Assembly: GCF_000014945.1 (NCBI RefSeq)
Contig: NC_008553.1
Span: 1,178,001-1,242,000, forward strand
DNA from: Methanothrix thermoacetophila PT
Lineage (GTDB): Archaea; Halobacteriota; Methanosarcinia; Methanotrichales; Methanotrichaceae
Length of the DNA: 64,000 bases
Direction: 5' to 3'
Both the position numbers and the translations under genes were made by a program. Position 1 is the first letter of the stretch. Every line of letters begins with the position of its first letter. This document shows, piece by piece, positions 16,729 to 25,553 of the stretch. A model generated the notes under the pieces. The model saw only the letters and a list, made by a program, of their open reading frames with translations. It searched no databases and had not been told where the DNA came from.

Positions 16729-16794
16729 GGCAAAAGTCGGGAGGGTGTAGAAGGGAGTAGCAATGAGAAGAGGGTAACAAATTCGACTTTTGCC
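16729..16794. other. 11-bp inverted repeat bracketing a purine-rich segment
   Basis: GGCAAAAGTCG (16729-16739) and CGACTTTTGCC (16784-16794) are exact inverse copies. A further GAGTCGAAT follows at about 16812. The enclosed strand is strongly G/A rich. It could be a relic of another small element or a structured transcript end; the rest of the 16468-16908 stretch shows no gene. Confidence 0.45.
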
Positions 16795-16908
16795 GTTTAA
16801 TACTTAGTCTAGAGTCGAATATAAAGTTTTCGGTATACTCGGGTAACAAATATTGGAGATGATATAGTCGATGCAGGATTTATATCAATCGTTCAGGTTC
16901 ATCGGGAT

Positions 16909-18009
16909 TCATATTATCTCCAAGTATATCAGCGGCGCCAGTGCGATGAGCGTCAATCCGGTGATGATCCGGATCGCGACGCGATGCTCGTGCCTGAAAC
17001 GCTCGACGCTCTCAGGCTGCATGCCGAGGGCGATGGCTCCACCCAGCAGCATCACGGGAAGAACCACGCCGAGGTTGTACAGAAAGAGGTATGCGATCGC
17101 TGATGATGCGTAGCCCTTTGTGTAGATCATGGTGATGATCGCCACGTAAACCGCACCGACGCATGGGGCCTTGACCATCGAGAACAGCATTCCGAGCAGG
17201 AAATATGCTGCGAGGCTCTGAGCACCTGCCGCGGCCTGGAAGTAACTCAGTATCCAGTCAGTCCTGAAGAGAGAGCGCCCACTGGAGCCCAGACGCCTCG
17301 CATCCTCAAGCTGCAGCATCCCGAGCAGGATCAGAAGCATGCTCAGCACCAGCCTGAGCATCGATGCAGTATCGGTGTTCTGCATCACCCTGAAGAGACC
17401 CATGCCGACTATGAGGTACACAGAGAGTATGCCCAGGGAGAAGAAGATGATCATCGAGAGCATATCCCTTCTGCGACCTGTGCTCGATAGAACTGTCGTC
17501 GCAAGGAATGCGAGTATTGCTAGAAGGCAAGGGTTGAACCCCGCAAGAAGGCCGGCGATCAGGACCGTAAGCGCTGTGGATAACGTGATGCTCTCAAAGA
17601 GCTCCGATGGGTATGGCATCTCGGAAGAAGCGTTTGTACGAATTCTGCCTTCGAGAGCAGATATTATCAGCTCCCTCAGCCTGCTCTCATTTCCATCATA
17701 ATCTCTGTACCCTATAACAGAGCCGTCGATTATTATCGATGGGATGTCTTTGACTCTGAACTCTTTTATGATCTTTCTCCCTTCCTCACTGGTGTATGTG
17801 TGCTCCTGGATGTGCACATCCTCGTAACTGGAGAGCACATCCTCCAGCACACTGTGGGCAGCGGCGCATTTGGCGCATCCAGGGGCTGTCAGTATCAAAA
17901 CGTCCTCGCATGCTGCTGGATACACGAAGAGGAAGAGAGCGAGGGCTGGAACAAGCGTCCTCAAAGCATTACGAATGGTGTTATCTGCTGCAGATCTGCG
18001 GGAGTGCAT
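16909..18009 (-). CDS. Thioredoxin-like domain fused to CcdA/DsbD membrane domain
   Basis: A 366-residue protein. An N-terminal hydrophobic segment (about 17-33) leads into a thioredoxin/glutaredoxin-like domain with CAKC at 45-48 and the cis-Pro region VKDIPSIIIDG. About six membrane spans of the CcdA/DsbD type follow, with the paired cysteines in FNPCLLAIL and KAPCVGAVY that relay electrons across the membrane. Likely role: passing reducing power from cytoplasmic thiols to an external redox site. It is the last gene of the arsR-permease operon, 37 bases after the permease. Confidence 0.88.
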   Translation of the reverse strand: MHSRRSAADNTIRNALRTLVPALALFLFVYPAACEDVLILTAPGCAKCAAAHSVLEDVLSSYEDVHIQEHTYTSEEGRKIIKEFRVKDIPSIIIDGSVIGYRDYDGNESRLRELIISALEGRIRTNASSEMPYPSELFESITLSTALTVLIAGLLAGFNPCLLAILAFLATTVLSSTGRRRDMLSMIIFFSLGILSVYLIVGMGLFRVMQNTDTASMLRLVLSMLLILLGMLQLEDARRLGSSGRSLFRTDWILSYFQAAAGAQSLAAYFLLGMLFSMVKAPCVGAVYVAIITMIYTKGYASSAIAYLFLYNLGVVLPVMLLGGAIALGMQPESVERFRHEHRVAIRIITGLTLIALAPLIYLEII

Positions 18010-18046
18010 GTTCTGTTACCCTGTTAATTTGCTGCAGATTCTCACA

Positions 18047-19099
18047 TTAGGAGACCAGAGCTCCATAGATCATGCCGATGAGCGTCGAGATCATCACCAC
18101 CAGCGCGATATACACTCCGGCCTTTCTGGGACCTATGACCCTCGCAATCACAATCATGTTCGGGAGGCTCAGGGATGGGCCGGCGAGGAGAAGCGCCAGC
18201 GCGGGACCCGGGGCTGTGACGCCTGAGCTGTAACCGAAGAGCGTCCCGACTATGGGGACCTCGAGCAGTGTTGGCATGTAGAGCACGGCGCCTATGAGGG
18301 AGGCTGTTAGGCACGATATAAAGCTGTTCGACCCCATGATCATCTTTATCAGATCCATGGGCAGGAAGTATCCGATCACACCCACCACGAACGTGCCCGC
18401 GAGAAGCAGCGGGAATATCCTCTTCGCGAGCCACCAGGTCTCGCCGAGGAATGTGCGTCTCTCCAGAGGCGTGTAGTACCTCCACATAATGTATGCCGCG
18501 ATAAGTATCAGCGCTGAGAGTATCGCGATCTTCGGCACTGCAACTATCGCGCTCGATGTGGCTACGAGAAGTATGGCGATGAGCACTCCTATAAAGAGCA
18601 GAGTGGTCCTGCTCACAGAGCCGTCCTTTGGGCTGGGATTTCTGGAGGAGCTTCTTCTCTCTCCTGGAAACACAAATGACATCACGAGCCCTATGAGCAC
18701 TGCCATTGTTACAGCTGCGATTGCTCTTGCAATCCCTATATCCAGACCCAGAACCCTGGCGGTCAGAACGATCGCCATCAGGTTGATGGCCGGGCCGGAG
18801 AAGAGAAATGCGATGGCAGGGCCTATGCCGGCGCCCTTCCGCTCTATTCCTGCGAACATCGGGAGTATCGTACAGCTGCAGACTGCGAGCACAGTGCCCG
18901 ATATCGCCGCGACCGGATAGCAAACCCATTTAGAAGCGTCTGCGCCGAAGTACTTCAGGATTATTTCCTTCTTCAAGAGCGCGGATATAGCTCCAGCTAT
19001 GAAGAACGCCGGAATCAGACATGTAAGCACATGCGCCGAGAGGTACTCGAGAAGGCTCTCAAGACCCGCGCTCAGAGCTGCGTAAATGATATCCTGCAA
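18047..19099 (-). CDS. Permease of the DUF318/ArsP type
   Basis: A 350-residue membrane protein with about eight spans in two similar halves. The family signature VCSCTILPMFAGI is near residue 73, and a second re-entrant motif is in GAVLYMPTLLEVPI. ArsP-type members export organoarsenicals; others are linked to thiol or metal stress. The ATG touches the end of the ArsR-type regulator gene, so both are co-expressed. The substrate is not known; metal, metalloid or a thiol compound are candidates. Confidence 0.87.
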   Translation of the reverse strand: MQDIIYAALSAGLESLLEYLSAHVLTCLIPAFFIAGAISALLKKEIILKYFGADASKWVCYPVAAISGTVLAVCSCTILPMFAGIERKGAGIGPAIAFLFSGPAINLMAIVLTARVLGLDIGIARAIAAVTMAVLIGLVMSFVFPGERRSSSRNPSPKDGSVSRTTLLFIGVLIAILLVATSSAIVAVPKIAILSALILIAAYIMWRYYTPLERRTFLGETWWLAKRIFPLLLAGTFVVGVIGYFLPMDLIKMIMGSNSFISCLTASLIGAVLYMPTLLEVPIVGTLFGYSSGVTAPGPALALLLAGPSLSLPNMIVIARVIGPRKAGVYIALVVMISTLIGMIYGALVS

Positions 19100-19417
19100 T
19101 CAATCACCTTCGGACTCCACGAGACTGGAAAGATGTGCAATAGCTATCGCATCTGCGGTCTCGAGAAGCTCTACGACCCGTCTGTTCTTTATGCTGTAGA
19201 TCGTCCTGTTTCCCTCGATCCTGCGATCGAGAAGCCCTGCATTGTAGAGAATGCTCAGGTGCTTCGATATCGTTGACTGGGATCTCTCAAATGCAGGGAG
19301 TATCTCGCACACGCACCTCTCCCCATCAGAGAGGAGCAGGAGGATTTTTATTCGGATCGGGTCGGCGAGCGCGCCGAATATGCGGACCTGCATCTCCAGC
19401 CTTGGAACAGAGAGCAT
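19100..19417 (-). CDS. ArsR-family metal/redox repressor
   Basis: A 105-residue winged-helix repressor. The recognition helix is in SQSTISKHLSIL (46-57) and the metal or thiol sensing motif is CVCEIL, with Cys35 and Cys37, as in ArsR/SmtB alpha-3 sites. I start at the ATG at 19417 because a TATA box lies 26 bases upstream, giving a leaderless mRNA; a longer frame to 19498 would include the promoter. It probably represses its own operon of permease and thioredoxin/CcdA protein. Confidence 0.88.
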   Translation of the reverse strand: MLSVPRLEMQVRIFGALADPIRIKILLLLSDGERCVCEILPAFERSQSTISKHLSILYNAGLLDRRIEGNRTIYSIKNRRVVELLETADAIAIAHLSSLVESEGD

Positions 19418-19436
19418 GGATGGGGCTTTGCGAGGG

Positions 19437-19467
19437 CTGTATATAAGTTTATCGAAATATGGCGATA
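19437..19467 (-). promoter_or_regulatory. Promoter and operator candidate of the arsR operon
   Basis: On the minus strand AAACTTATATACAG (19437-19450) holds the TATA box. Directly upstream is the inverted repeat TATCG-N8-CGATA (19450-19467), a likely ArsR-type operator covering the BRE side of the promoter. Confidence 0.55.
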
Positions 19468-19642
19468 TATGAACAACCAACACGACCGGTGTTCTCACTC
19501 ACAGACCGGTATGATGCAGTTCCGTATGTCAGAAATCGCGACTCCGTAAAACATGGGGCTGGAATGAAATCCGTGTTCTGTGAGACATGCGAATGCCGGT
19601 TATACGGACACAAAACAACGCTTCTGATCCAGGTGACCTAAT

Positions 19643-20386
19643 CTACGTTTGTTCTTCCTTCCTGCTCTTCAGCTCCTCCAGGTTCTGCATGTAGAGCCTC
19701 ACGAGGGAGCTGTCGAAGTACAGCGGCAGCAGGTACTCAAAGAGCTTGTCGGTGAGCATGCCAGCCCTCTCAGCAGCGCTCTCGACTCTGTAGAGATCGT
19801 TGAGTATCTCCTCATCGATGTTATCGCTAAGCCTCTTCCTGATCCTGGTGTTTGTCTCCTTTATGGTGGTGATCGCCTCTTCCAGCTCATGCGATATCCT
19901 GTCCATGAACTCATCGAGGTTCAATTTATCGGCTTCAAGATCTGAGACACACTTTGCGATCTCCATCTCAGTTCTTCTTCTCTCCATCAGAGTGCTCCAC
20001 TCATTCAGAATTCTGCTCGCAGTGGAGGGGAGCTGACGGAGATCTTCAGAGCTCTTCACGACATAATCCATGGCACCAGACTTCATTGTCTGCACAGCAA
20101 GCCTCTCAGATCCAACGCCTGTCAGTATTATGAGAGGAAAGCCTACATCCTCAGGAGTAGCAGCGCCTCTCGTAAGATCGAGACCTGTGCCGTCCGGCAG
20201 CCTGTAGTCGGCAATGACGATATCTGGCAGGGAGTCCTGGTTTTCATCAAGAAATCTCATAGCATCTGCGAGGGTCGAGACCCGCGATACGCTCCAGGCC
20301 GAGCCGTTCTCCTCAAATATCCTCTGGATGAGCACAGCATGAGCATCGTTATCCTCAACCAGAAGAACCCTCCGGAGCTTATCCAT
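19643..20386 (-). CDS. Response regulator with C-terminal HisKA-like helices, no kinase domain
   Basis: The 247-residue protein begins with a receiver domain: acidic Asp12, phospho-acceptor Asp60 in IADYRLPDG, and Lys111 in YVVKSS. After residue 140 comes a long helical region with DEFMDRISHELEEAI, in which His166 sits as in a histidine-kinase H-box, but no ATP-binding domain follows. It may take part in phosphorelay or act as a dimerising decoy. Methanothrix-type archaea use related two-component systems. There is no neighbouring kinase here; it is monocistronic. Confidence 0.85.
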   Translation of the reverse strand: MDKLRRVLLVEDNDAHAVLIQRIFEENGSAWSVSRVSTLADAMRFLDENQDSLPDIVIADYRLPDGTGLDLTRGAATPEDVGFPLIILTGVGSERLAVQTMKSGAMDYVVKSSEDLRQLPSTASRILNEWSTLMERRRTEMEIAKCVSDLEADKLNLDEFMDRISHELEEAITTIKETNTRIRKRLSDNIDEEILNDLYRVESAAERAGMLTDKLFEYLLPLYFDSSLVRLYMQNLEELKSRKEEQT

Positions 20387-20470
20387 GGAAACTCACCAAA
20401 TTTCTGTAACCCCTCTTCTCTAGCAATGCGTGCCCTTTCATAAAAACTTTTTGTTGAATTAATCGCTCTT

Positions 20471-20593
20471 CGCTCTTATGTATTCAGCAACTTGAGGGAC
20501 ATGCACGCCAGTTGCTGAATGCACTCATTCGCTCGCCATTAGCGCATAGCAGGACTGGTGCCTCTGCGGGCAGGTTATCAGATTGATAAGAGC
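20471..20593 (-). mobile_element. MITE-like element, family 2, inverted copy
   Basis: Read on the minus strand it runs from GCTCTTATCAATCTGATAAC through GTCCTGCTATGCG and CCTCAAGTTGCTGAAT to ACATAAGAGCG, matching the 2450 and 55642 copies. CGCTCTT is repeated at 20464. No target duplication is clear. A perfect 11-bp internal inverted repeat, ATTCAGCAACT/AGTTGCTGAAT, spans 20482-20520. Confidence 0.72.
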
Positions 20594-20608
20594 TACCACG
20601 AGATGCGC

Positions 20609-21235
20609 TCAGAAGTCGATCCCGCTGAATCTTGACTGAGGCTGGCCGCTCTCCTGTATCTTGAGCAGCTTCTCAACATCAAACCTGCCCTGGAAGCTTG
20701 TGTGATCGCGAACATTCTTCTCGAAGATCTTGTGCCATGCGGCATCTGTTGTCCATGTGCCGTTGAAGCTCGCGGAGACATCCATCGCGATGGCATCGCA
20801 CGGGTTTCTTGATCCGAAGAATGTCCTCTGTATCCGGTCCATCTCTGTCACCGCGAAGCTCTCCTGTATCTCAGCTCCTATTCCGCCATAGATCGACCTG
20901 GATTTTATGAGCTTGAATCCAACGAGCGGGACCGAGCCGAGATACGTCATGCGCGTCGAGTCGGTGAGGTTTGTGGGGGCGGATCCGCCGGATGGCGCTG
21001 TGGCAATCTCATGTGTGGAGTCCATCTCGAAGTCGCCCTCTCCATACATCACATTGTAGTATTCCAGTCCGGATCTCCTGTCCACAGCAGAGGTGCTGAT
21101 ATCGATGAGCCCTGTGCCTGCGACCCTGAGAACGTTCGTGTACTCCTCATGGTATTGATTTCCGGGAGAGCCACGCGCAGCAGAAGCTATGATGGCGAGA
21201 ATGAGCAGAATTCTGATAAGCGTCGCTGCGTTCAT
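20609..21235 (-). CDS. Secreted protein of unknown function
   Basis: A 208-residue protein with a clear signal peptide (about 1-22, cleavage near ASAARGS). The mature part is polar, rich in Ser, Thr and Gly with an N-x-S/T site, and ends SRFSGIDF. I recognise no domain. It has no membrane anchor. Both sides are flanked by MITE-like repeats, and no operon partner is evident. Confidence 0.72.
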   Translation of the reverse strand: MNAATLIRILLILAIIASAARGSPGNQYHEEYTNVLRVAGTGLIDISTSAVDRRSGLEYYNVMYGEGDFEMDSTHEIATAPSGGSAPTNLTDSTRMTYLGSVPLVGFKLIKSRSIYGGIGAEIQESFAVTEMDRIQRTFFGSRNPCDAIAMDVSASFNGTWTTDAAWHKIFEKNVRDHTSFQGRFDVEKLLKIQESGQPQSRFSGIDF

Positions 21236-21302
21236 GCTACTCCCCGGATTCCTTGCAAGTATTTCGGATGTTTATGTTTAAATTATCTTTGATCCAGATG
21301 CG

Positions 21303-21486
21303 GAACATATCTGAATAAGATGCGGGAGCCAAAATATCTGCCTTACAGATCATGTTTGGGACATGTCCGAATAATGATTAAGCGTTTCAGACATCGAAAA
21401 GCAGTAAGCCCAAATCTCTGGCATTAGCTCTTATCCGGACATGTCCCTTGTTCGTCACAATTACTTTTGCTTATTCGAACAGGTCC
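21303..21486 (+). mobile_element. MITE-like element, family 1, copy E, interrupted by copy D
   Basis: GAACATATCTGAATAAGATG (from 21303) to TTATTCGAACAGGTCC (to 21486) matches the intact element at 37251 once the 88-bp copy D is removed. GATGC occurs just outside both ends. Confidence 0.68.
21359..21446 (+). mobile_element. MITE-like element, family 1, copy D, nested in copy E
   Basis: Near-perfect terminal inverted repeats GGACATGTCCGAATAA and TTATCCGGACATGTCC. Flanks CATGTTTG and CTTGTTCG agree at 6 of 8 positions, consistent with an aged 8-bp target duplication. The interior matches the inverted copy at 43741. Confidence 0.75.
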
Positions 21487-21589
21487 GGATGCTGTGTTCA
21501 TCGCGGATCGAACACCATGATTCCAGTAGTCATCTGAACTGAGGCCCGAAACCATTTAAATCCATGCGCGATACGATGCATGGAGGCGT

Positions 21590-22168
21590 TTGGCTTTGCT
21601 CGAGATACTGAAGCGATCACTCTACGATGCGCCTGTGTTCAAGAGAGGGGACTACAACTACTTCATTCATCCTATAACAGATGGGGTTCCAGAGACGAGA
21701 CCTGAGCTGATAAGGGAGGTAGTCTGTCACATAATCAGGATCGCCGATCTGGATGTCGACAAGATAGTCACCGTTGAGGCGATGGGGATACCGATTGGCG
21801 GAGCGCTCTCACTTGTGACAGACATACCGCTCGTGATAATTCGCAAGAAGATGTACGGTCTGCCCGGGGAGATAGAGGTCAGCCAGGTCACGGGCTACTC
21901 CAAATCGAAGATATATCTCAACGGTATAAAAAAAGGAGATCGTGTGATATTTGTTGATGACGTTGTGAGCACCGGTGGCACGGCCATCGCGGTTATGAAG
22001 GCGCTGGAGGCTGCGGGCGCTGTTATCAGGGATGCGGTTGTGGTGATCGAGAGGGGCGCTGGCGCTGAGCGTGTGAGATCAGCCGGTTACCCGCTTAAAA
22101 CGATGGTGAAGGTGGACGTGGACGAGAAGCGTGTATTCAGGGTAGAGGAGGTCTCATTCAGGTCTTGA
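21590..22168 (+). CDS. hpt: Purine phosphoribosyltransferase (archaeal hypoxanthine type)
   Basis: The 192-residue enzyme transfers phosphoribosyl from PRPP to hypoxanthine or guanine in purine salvage. The PRPP-binding signature is [14 protein letters not shown] near residues 120-133. The N-terminal [16 protein letters not shown] is typical of the archaeal HPRT-like proteins, some of which resemble APRT. The start is TTG at 21590, with GGAGGCG right upstream and a TATA-like ATTTAAATCC about 30 bases before. It overlaps the DUF357 gene by four bases. Confidence 0.88.
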   Translation: MALLEILKRSLYDAPVFKRGDYNYFIHPITDGVPETRPELIREVVCHIIRIADLDVDKIVTVEAMGIPIGGALSLVTDIPLVIIRKKMYGLPGEIEVSQVTGYSKSKIYLNGIKKGDRVIFVDDVVSTGGTAIAVMKALEAAGAVIRDAVVVIERGAGAERVRSAGYPLKTMVKVDVDEKRVFRVEEVSFRS

Positions 22169-22482
22169 ACGAAGATCTTGCTTCTGACCTCAGGGACGAG
22201 ACCGAGAAGTGGCTCGTGAGGGCTGATGAGAGGCTCTCGGGATGCAGAGGGGACGAGAGTTTTCTGAGCAACATAAAGGCCTACATCAGCGACTCGAGGT
22301 ATTTTTTAGAGAAGGGCGATCTTATCAGGGCATTCGAGGCCGTCATCTGGGCATGGGCATGGCTCGAGATCGGCGAGGAGCTGGGAAGGATAGAGAGCGG
22401 ATCGGCCCATCAGCATCTGAATGCAGATCTGAAACGGAGTGGGCATGTCGATTCATACGACAGGCCCGCGACGGACAGCTAA
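22165..22482 (+). CDS. DUF357 family protein
   Basis: A 105-residue, mainly helical protein of DUF357, a small archaeal family built on two to three helices ([24 protein letters not shown] region). The function is unknown. It starts with TTG overlapping the hpt stop and ends four bases into the convergent pyrC gene. The conserved spot behind purine salvage hints at nothing specific. Confidence 0.82.
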   Translation: MNEDLASDLRDETEKWLVRADERLSGCRGDESFLSNIKAYISDSRYFLEKGDLIRAFEAVIWAWAWLEIGEELGRIESGSAHQHLNADLKRSGHVDSYDRPATDS

Positions 22483-23777
22483 TCAGAGATCGCCTCCGTG
22501 CGCGTCTCCTGGCGCATCTCGATATTCCTGCCGTAGCCGGGGCTCACCTCGATATCGCCATCGAACACGACGCTGCCCCTCACAAGGGTCATCACCGGAA
22601 AGATCGCCTTCTTCCTTTCATACGGTGTCCAGTCCGCCCTGCTGTGGAGCCGCTGAACATCGATTCGTTCCTGCCTTTTCGGATCGAAGATAACCAGATC
22701 CGCATCTTTTCCGATGGCTATCTCCCCCTTGGATCTCAATCCAAGTATGGATGCTGGCCTTGCTGAGAGCGCGTCAACAACCCTCTCCAGGGTTATCATG
22801 TTGCTCTTCACAGCGTATAGCATGAGGGGGAGCATCGTCTCCACGCCCGGGACGCCGGGGGGCGCATGCCAGATATCATCCCTCTTCTCCTCAGGGAGAT
22901 GGGGTGCGTGGTCTGATGCGATGACATCTATATCCCTCCGCCTCAGGCCGTCCCAGAGGGCATCGCAGTCAGCTGTGTTGCGCAGAGGCGGGTTCGTCTT
23001 GAGGAATGTGCCGAGCCTCCTGTAATCCCTCCTGCTCAGGAAAAGGTGGTGCGGAGCGACCTCGCAGCTCACCTTCCTGTTCCTTCTCCTCTTTACGAGC
23101 TCCAGTCCATCAGCCGTCGAGATGTGACAGATATGAATCCTGCATCTGGATACGCTCAGAGCCCGGTCGATCGCAGAGACCTCAGCTATCGGCGGTCTCG
23201 CTCTTGAATGGACATCGGGATCGCAGATCCCTCCAAGCGGCTCCGAGTATCTCCGTATCACCTCCCCATCCTCTGCGTGCACAGTCGCGAGCACGTCGAG
23301 CCGCTCGACCTCCTTTAAAATTCTGGCTAGACGTTCCTCGCTCATCTCGTACATGAAGATCTCGCCGATCGCAGCCGCCCCCTCTCTGAGGAGTGATTCG
23401 ATATCGCCCGGACCGCCGTTGAGGCAGAAGTCCACGATCGACCTTCGCTTCGCCAGATTCAGCTTCTCTTTATACGACTCCGCGTCCATGACCGGAGGAT
23501 CTGTGTTGGGCTGGTCGACCACTGTCGTCACACCGCCAGCAGCCGCGGATATCGAGCCGCTCTCCCAGTCCTCCTTGTGCGTGTACCCAGGATCCCTGAA
23601 GTGGACGTGCATGTCGATAACCCCAGGTATGATGATCATGCCGCTGGCGTCGATTCTCTCTGCGGCTGTGTTGTATCCACCGAGTGCTGCGATCCTTCCG
23701 TTTTTGATCCATATGTCCGTGTTCAGCAGCCTGCCACCAGTGTAAACCCTGCCGTCTTTTACCAGAAGGTCCATCAT
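22479..23777 (-). CDS. pyrC: Dihydroorotase
   Basis: A 432-residue amidohydrolase that cyclises carbamoyl-aspartate to dihydroorotate in pyrimidine synthesis. Metal ligands are visible in [16 protein letters not shown], in HAEDGE and HICHIST, and in ASDHAPH. The length suits class I enzymes. It starts with ATGATG at 23777, preceded by GGAGAAT. It stands alone, convergent with DUF357. Confidence 0.95.
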   Translation of the reverse strand: MMDLLVKDGRVYTGGRLLNTDIWIKNGRIAALGGYNTAAERIDASGMIIIPGVIDMHVHFRDPGYTHKEDWESGSISAAAGGVTTVVDQPNTDPPVMDAESYKEKLNLAKRRSIVDFCLNGGPGDIESLLREGAAAIGEIFMYEMSEERLARILKEVERLDVLATVHAEDGEVIRRYSEPLGGICDPDVHSRARPPIAEVSAIDRALSVSRCRIHICHISTADGLELVKRRRNRKVSCEVAPHHLFLSRRDYRRLGTFLKTNPPLRNTADCDALWDGLRRRDIDVIASDHAPHLPEEKRDDIWHAPPGVPGVETMLPLMLYAVKSNMITLERVVDALSARPASILGLRSKGEIAIGKDADLVIFDPKRQERIDVQRLHSRADWTPYERKKAIFPVMTLVRGSVVFDGDIEVSPGYGRNIEMRQETRTEAISD

Positions 23778-23856
23778 GCAGCATTCTCCAGCATTGGAGT
23801 TCTCGTGACATCCTCTCCAGCCTGAAAGACCGGAGTCTGCGCCCTGTTACTCCATA

Positions 23857-24339
23857 TCAAAGCTTGTATCCGAATCTCCTGAGAAGGCTCCGCCTCTCCG
23901 CGACCTTCTCTGGCCCCTCGACACCCTTTGGAGAGCTTCCATCTATCACCCCAAGTATGCCGCTGCCCTGTTCTGTCGACGCTACCACCACCTCCACCGG
24001 ATTGGCTGTGGCGCAGAAGATGCCGCAGACCTCCTGAACGCTTTTTATGGCGTTTAGGACGTTTATCGGGAACGCGCCCTGTATCAGGATGACAAATGTG
24101 TGCCCGCAGCCGAGCGCGAGGGAGTTTCTCTTTGCAGCTTCCTTCAGAGCATCGTCGTTCCCCTCAAGCCTAACGAGACAATCACCGCTTGCCTCGGAGA
24201 ATGCAATTCCGAACCGCGCGCCTGGCACGCTTCCCGCAATCGCCTCATAGAGGTCCTCAGCCGTCTTGATGAAGTGGCTCTGGCCGAGTATGAGGTTGGA
24301 GCCATCGGGTATCTCCATTCTCACCGTCTTCAGTTCCAT
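23857..24339 (-). CDS. Adenosine-specific-kinase-like protein (PF04008/DUF355)
   Basis: A 160-residue protein matching the compact family sometimes named adenosine-specific kinase. Typical segments are FGIAFSEASGDCLVR, GCGHTFVILIQGAFPINVL and FCATANPVEVV, the last being the family hallmark. The assigned activity rests on limited structural data. The ATG at 24339 is chosen since GGTGGTGATC lies just upstream; a further 10 codons upstream are unconserved. Confidence 0.85.
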   Translation of the reverse strand: MELKTVRMEIPDGSNLILGQSHFIKTAEDLYEAIAGSVPGARFGIAFSEASGDCLVRLEGNDDALKEAAKRNSLALGCGHTFVILIQGAFPINVLNAIKSVQEVCGIFCATANPVEVVVASTEQGSGILGVIDGSSPKGVEGPEKVAERRSLLRRFGYKL

Positions 24340-24393
24340 TCGATCACCACCACCTTGGATGACAACCATTGACTTATCGGTTGCGGACCTGAA

Positions 24394-24642
24394 CTAGCGC
24401 TTCTTCCGCAGCCCCTTTCCACGCCTTTCAGTGCTCTTCGATCTCAGTGCAACTGATGTGAAGTAGTATGCGGCCATGAATATCAGCGATGCGATCAGCG
24501 CCTCGATCGCGGACTCGATGGCGCCCAGGCCATGGCCGAAGTACGTAAAGAGATCGTAGATGGTGAAGAAGACTGCCCCAATCAGCAGGGTCTGGAACGG
24601 TAGAGCCATAGCCCTGAATCTAAGCAGTATATCCTCTATCAT
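24394..24642 (-). CDS. Small two-span membrane protein
   Basis: An 82-residue protein with two hydrophobic spans (about 17-34 and 42-64) and a very basic C-terminus (STERRGKGLRKKR). Function unknown. Its start lies 23 bases inside the end of the larger membrane protein gene, so the two are translationally coupled and may form one complex. Confidence 0.7.
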   Translation of the reverse strand: MIEDILLRFRAMALPFQTLLIGAVFFTIYDLFTYFGHGLGAIESAIEALIASLIFMAAYYFTSVALRSKSTERRGKGLRKKR

Positions 24643-25522
24643 ATCTGTGTAAGTCCTTTCCAGTTCTGCTCATATAAAGCCTCGTCCACCAGATCGTCGT
24701 CAGGGGTGCTATGACGAGAACGCTGAAGATGCCGCCTGCCGTGGACCACAGACCCTCAAGACCTGTTCCCTCAAAGAGCATCCCAATTATGCTGAACGCC
24801 ATAGATAATCCCACAGTCACAAGCCAGAGCAAGAAAACATCGAAGATATTCTCTCTGAAGAAGCGCATGCTTGCCCTGATCCCTGAGATCGCGCTGAGTG
24901 AATCGACCACAATTGCAGGAGAGACAACAGCGAGTGCCATGGATATCACTATGAGTATCAGGCAGATTGCCAGAACCCAGGCGATCACAAGAGCTACGAG
25001 CCCCGGATCTATCTGCTCCGGGCTCTGTGCGATGCTTGAAAGAGCCTCCAAAGATATGAACGGCACAAAGAGCGCGCTGACGACCAGAACACACAGGGCG
25101 TAGATGATCAGGCTCAGCAGGGATACTGAGAAGAGTCGGATGCAGTATCTCTTTCCCGCTTCCCACATCTCCCCCAGGGAGGAGAAGCCGGTCGCATTTG
25201 CGCTTCGAGCCATGCCAGTTGCACCTGCCGTGAAGAATGCACTGACAAGCAGCGCAAGTACAAAGAACAGCACTACATACACTCCGATCGTTATGCCATT
25301 CTGATCGAACGCCTGCATGATCTCCTCTGGAGGCACATCCTCGATGTTCATAAAGGCCTCGGGCATTGTTCCAAGGATGGAGACGAACAGCAGTATGAAC
25401 AGTAACCCTACAGCAATAACATCGAGCATGAAGGGGACACATATAATGAGATTGTTCTTCCAGGTGGAAAATCCCCTCCCTATAACCGACCCAATTTCCT
25501 CGTACATGCTTTCCTCGTACAT
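24620..25522 (-). CDS. Multi-span membrane protein (GDPD-like membrane domain type)
   Basis: The 300-residue protein has six or more hydrophobic spans in long helices with the layout of DUF7847/GDPD-type membrane domains: a soluble N-terminal helix with GRGFSTWKNN, then paired spans. Function unknown. A 15-bp tandem duplication at the 5' end gives the repeated MYEES/MYEE N-terminus. The start could be ATG 25522 or 25507. A TnpB element ends about 30 bases upstream, so the native promoter may be displaced. Confidence 0.72.
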   Translation of the reverse strand: MYEESMYEEIGSVIGRGFSTWKNNLIICVPFMLDVIAVGLLFILLFVSILGTMPEAFMNIEDVPPEEIMQAFDQNGITIGVYVVLFFVLALLVSAFFTAGATGMARSANATGFSSLGEMWEAGKRYCIRLFSVSLLSLIIYALCVLVVSALFVPFISLEALSSIAQSPEQIDPGLVALVIAWVLAICLILIVISMALAVVSPAIVVDSLSAISGIRASMRFFRENIFDVFLLWLVTVGLSMAFSIIGMLFEGTGLEGLWSTAGGIFSVLVIAPLTTIWWTRLYMSRTGKDLHRYDRGYTA

Positions 25523-25553
25523 GCTCAAAACATTGTCTTCGCATACTAGTGAA

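Noticed and set aside
18042-18929. A 295-codon frame inside the permease gene, other frame
   Set aside because: Same strand, shifted frame; polar His/Arg/Ser-rich product, while the overlapping permease has all family features.
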